A stretch of 64,000 nt of DNA, from assembly GCA_016708765.1 (NCBI GenBank), contig JADJFD010000001.1:434001-498000 (forward strand), written 5' to 3'. A model generated the notes under the pieces. The model saw only the letters and a program-made list of their open reading frames with translations. It made no database searches and was not told where the DNA came from. Shown piece after piece: positions 61,822-64,000 of this stretch (the first letter of the stretch is position 1; every line of letters begins with the position of its first letter). Made by a program: the position numbers and the translations under genes. This DNA comes from Chitinophagaceae bacterium (GTDB lineage: Bacteria; Bacteroidota; Bacteroidia; Chitinophagales; Chitinophagaceae).

Positions 61822-63141
61822 CTTAAGAACTTCTTTTGTTGTAGCTGTTAGTTTAAATCTATCGTCAATTCTTTGACCAACGATCCAGCAAATACGTTGT
61901 TTGCATTCAATAACCCAAGTATTTTCTTTTTCTGTTTTTGACAATTTAGAATCAATTAAGAAACGGGAAACCTTTTTCTTCTTCTTCATTCCCAAGGGAT
62001 AAAAGTAATCTCCGGTTTTCCATTTGCGGAGCAGCAAAGGGAATTTTATTTCTCTGGCATCAAGAGTTGCAATACCACTGGAAGTTGATGGTTTATTATT
62101 TGATATTGTTTCAATGCTAAGATTTCCTAATGAAAAACTTACTTGTTTATCGTTTTCTTCAATAATGATATTTACAGATTCAGTTGCAACAACCGGACTA
62201 ATAATAAACCAAAGCCTGTGTTTAATAATACTAAACTGATTATCTGGCGAAGTAATATATTTTCCCGAATCGCTATCTGTCAGTTTAATTAATTCCTCTA
62301 CTTGCTTTTCCTGAAAATTAAAAGGATGAATTATTTCATAAATCAATGCCTTGTTATTGTAGGACATTAATTTATTGACAGGAATATAAAACTCATTGCC
62401 CTTTTGCTTACATATCTTTTTCTTTAATTCACTTACGGAAAGTTGATAGAGTTTTTCGATTTCTTTAAACCGGTTAATGTTATCCAGCAGATTATCTTTT
62501 ACCTGCGGATAAATTTTGCTAATTGCAGGAATAATTTCATTGCGAAAATAATTCCTGGTGTATTTAGACGATTGATTCGAAGAGTCTTCAACAAATTCAA
62601 GATTATTCTCCCTAGCATAGGCCAATAACTCCTCTTTCGAAATTTCAAGTAATGGTCTTTTTATATATCCGTTCTTACCAGGAATTCCAGTTAACCCATG
62701 AAGCCCTGTTCCTCTAAAAAAATTCATGGCAATTGTTTCTGCATTATCATCTGAATGATGTGCCGTCAGGAGATGGTTAATTGGTTGATTAGTTGATTGG
62801 TTAATTAGGTCTTCAAACCATTCATACCTCAAATTTCTTGCAGCTTCCTGAGTCGAAAGTTTATTTTCTGTAGCATATTTTTCAGTTTCAAACTTCTTCA
62901 CTAATACCTTAACTCCATATTTATTACCTAGGTTTTTTACAAACTGTTCATCTCTTTCACTCTCGGCTCCTCTTAATTGAAAATTACAATGTGCAATTGT
63001 AAAATCGAACTTAGCTTGTTTGCATAGCTCACACAAAACAACAGAATCAACACCGCCACTTACCGCAATAAGCAACTTATCTTTTGATGAGAAAAGATTT
63101 AGAAGTTTAATCGTACTTTGAAATGATAATAGTAAATTCAT
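61801..63141 (-). CDS. tilS: tRNA(Ile)-lysidine synthase
   Basis: About 446 residues from the ATG at 63141; a TTG start six codons earlier is less likely. It converts C34 of the CAU anticodon of tRNA-Ile to lysidine and is normally essential. The PP-loop is IAVSGGVDSVVL (SGGVDS at 28-33), followed by FTIAHCNFQLRGAESERDEQ and LTAHHSDDNAETIAMNFFRG. The C-terminal substrate-binding domains are recognisable (LLLRKWKTGDYFYPLGMKKK, FLIDSKLSKTEKENTWVIEC). It converges on the rhomboid gene. Confidence 0.95.
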   Translation of the reverse strand: MNLLLSFQSTIKLLNLFSSKDKLLIAVSGGVDSVVLCELCKQAKFDFTIAHCNFQLRGAESERDEQFVKNLGNKYGVKVLVKKFETEKYATENKLSTQEAARNLRYEWFEDLINQSTNQPINHLLTAHHSDDNAETIAMNFFRGTGLHGLTGIPGKNGYIKRPLLEISKEELLAYARENNLEFVEDSSNQSSKYTRNYFRNEIIPAISKIYPQVKDNLLDNINRFKEIEKLYQLSVSELKKKICKQKGNEFYIPVNKLMSYNNKALIYEIIHPFNFQEKQVEELIKLTDSDSGKYITSPDNQFSIIKHRLWFIISPVVATESVNIIIEENDKQVSFSLGNLSIETISNNKPSTSSGIATLDAREIKFPLLLRKWKTGDYFYPLGMKKKKKVSRFLIDSKLSKTEKENTWVIECKQRICWIVGQRIDDRFKLTATTKEVLKLTYQAK

Positions 63142-63185
63142 CTGATTTTTTAAGTTCAATTCTCAACAACAAAGGGAATATTATT

Positions 63186-63215
63186 CCTAAGTTCCCATTT
63201 AGGGGACTGGGGTTA
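63186..63215. repeat. Short palindromic intergenic repeat upstream of tilS
   Basis: AAGTTCCCATTTAGGGGACT followed by GGGGTTAAC resembles the C/G-rich palindromes at 20887-20928 and 56265-56280. Confidence 0.4.
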
Positions 63216-63222
63216 ACAGGTT

Positions 63223-63534
63223 CTAAAAAATTAATTCCTCATAAGCACCTCTCAGTTCTCCAAAAGCATGATTATCTCCAGCTTTTTTTGACTCTTGCAT
63301 CCCTTTCTCGTACATAGCAATTGCTTCATCTGTTTGCTCCATTCGTTCCAGCAATTTAGCCAAATGATAATAGCTGCCAACATATCCCGGTTCTCTGTTT
63401 AATATTTCTTCAAATAAACGCCTTGCATCTTCATCATTTCCTTTTTTAATATACTCCAATGCCAGAGCATGTTGCAAAAAACTATCTGTCGGATTAGCTT
63501 GTAAAAACTCCTTCAACTTTTCTATCCTTTCCAT
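63223..63534 (-). CDS. Small tetratricopeptide-repeat protein
   Basis: 103 residues with two or three TPR units: DSFLQHALALEYIKKGNDED, ARRLFEEILNREPGYVGSYY and HLAKLLERMEQTDEAIAMYE. No signal peptide. It probably mediates protein contacts; the partner is unknown. It lies 81 bases upstream of tilS on the same strand and could share its transcript. Confidence 0.85.
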   Translation of the reverse strand: MERIEKLKEFLQANPTDSFLQHALALEYIKKGNDEDARRLFEEILNREPGYVGSYYHLAKLLERMEQTDEAIAMYEKGMQESKKAGDNHAFGELRGAYEELIF

Positions 63535-63559
63535 GTTTATAATTAAAGTATAACCTGAT

Positions 63560-63590
63560 TTGCCAATTTACTTTTCTGCACTTATCTTTG
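63560..63590 (+). promoter_or_regulatory. Full Bacteroidota promoter TTG-N20-TATCTTTG for etfB
   Basis: TTG at 63560-63562, 20-base spacer, TATCTTTG at 63583-63590; the start codon is 48 bases further on. It is the best promoter match in the window. Confidence 0.65.
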
Positions 63591-63638
63591 CTTAGTTGCA
63601 TAAACAACTATCTATCTGACGAACCTAAAAAATAATCA

Positions 63639-64000
63639 ATGAAGATCTTAGTTTGTATCAGTAAAACGCCGGACACAACGGCAAAAATAGCTTTCACCGA
63701 TAACAACACGAAATTTGATGAAAGCGGTGTGCAGTGGATCATCAATCCTTACGATGAGTGGTATGCCCTTGTAAGAGCTATCGAATTAAAAGAAGCAGAT
63801 GCTTCCACTGTTATTCATTTAGTAACTGTTGCCGGTGCAGATGCTGACCCAATTATCCGCAAAGCCCTTGCACTTGGTGGCGATGAAGCTATCCGAGTAA
63901 ATGCTAATAGCCATGATAGTTTTTATATCGCTTCGCAAATTGCAGACGTTGCAAAACAAGGCGGCTACGATTTAGTATTAACTGGAAAAGAAACCATCGA
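63639..64000 (+). CDS. etfB: Electron transfer flavoprotein subunit beta (3' end outside window)
   Basis: The first 120 codons are in the window. MKILVCISKTPDTTAKIAFT, FDESGVQWIINPYDEWYALV, and AGADADPIIRKALALGGDEA with GYDLVLTGKETI match the ETF beta family, which with ETF alpha carries electrons from acyl-CoA dehydrogenases to the quinone pool. The N-terminal segment KTPDT and NPYDE lie at the AMP-binding site. An etfA gene is expected just right of the window. The promoter is clear. Confidence 0.93.
   Translation, partial: MKILVCISKTPDTTAKIAFTDNNTKFDESGVQWIINPYDEWYALVRAIELKEADASTVIHLVTVAGADADPIIRKALALGGDEAIRVNANSHDSFYIASQIADVAKQGGYDLVLTGKETI

Noticed and set aside
1..64000. tRNA genes, rRNA genes, CRISPR arrays, insertion sequences, prophage
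   Set aside because: No T-loop GTTCRA-type signatures in non-coding gaps, no regular spaced repeats, and no transposase or integrase frames were seen.

Overview
The window comes from an AT-rich, gene-dense chromosome of a Bacteroidota member, most likely Chitinophagaceae or a close relative. The signs are a SusD-type nutrient-binding lipoprotein, a PKD protein with a type IX secretion (gliding-type) C-terminal domain, a short primary sigma factor without region 1.1, TAnnTTTG promoter elements, few Shine-Dalgarno sites, a fused SpmA/SpmB protein, DUF3822-rsmD, and short palindromic intergenic repeats of the kind common in this group. No tRNA, rRNA, CRISPR array, prophage or insertion sequence was found; this is mostly core genome.

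Layout. 1-5021: end of a SusD gene, a secreted lipoprotein and a macroglobulin-like surface protein. 5040-13392: SpmAB fusion, ychF, a large SprA-like outer-membrane protein and a divergent type IX cargo protein. 13469-17129: succinate dehydrogenase sdhC-sdhA-sdhB, with sdhB broken by an in-frame stop. 17234-25561: two unknown proteins, the threonine operon thrA-thrB-thrC preceded by a Thr/Ile-rich leader peptide, and a murQ/amino-sugar kinase pair. 25647-30612: S41 protease, ECF sigma factor with putative anti-sigma, and a cystathionine beta-synthase-type enzyme. 30613-33032: a 500-base CCAA-rich non-coding region, a BtuF-like protein and a divergent kinase-fold protein. 33138-36722: fructose-bisphosphate aldolase, accD, smpB and a secreted protein. 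36763-43615: parE, methyltransferase, DUF1835 protein, parC and mgtC-like gene on the minus strand. 43992-48996: DUF3822, rsmD, 5-formyl-THF ligase, lpxK and rnr in one tight operon. 49064-55510: MATE transporter, folB, trxB, rpoD, lgt and a bacilliredoxin. 55739-64000: hsp20, small exported proteins, an M16 peptidase pair, rlmH, rhomboid, tilS, a TPR protein and the start of etfB.

The genes mainly serve central metabolism (SDH, aldolase, AccD, threonine and folate enzymes), envelope building (LpxK, Lgt, MurQ, surface proteins), DNA topology, RNA maturation and stress response.

The most notable points are: (i) a 13-codon leader peptide with 7 Thr and 2 Ile codons before thrA, indicating attenuation in a Bacteroidota thr operon; (ii) a protein with kinase-like catalytic motifs that I cannot assign to a named family; (iii) a palindromic repeat read into the N terminus of thrB; (iv) an unexplained CCAA-rich region with a perfect hairpin; and (v) five single-base lesions in otherwise conserved genes (sdhB, parE, an M16 peptidase, a lipoprotein, a type IX cargo protein). 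Four of the five are single-base deletions, which looks more like sequence error than real gene decay.
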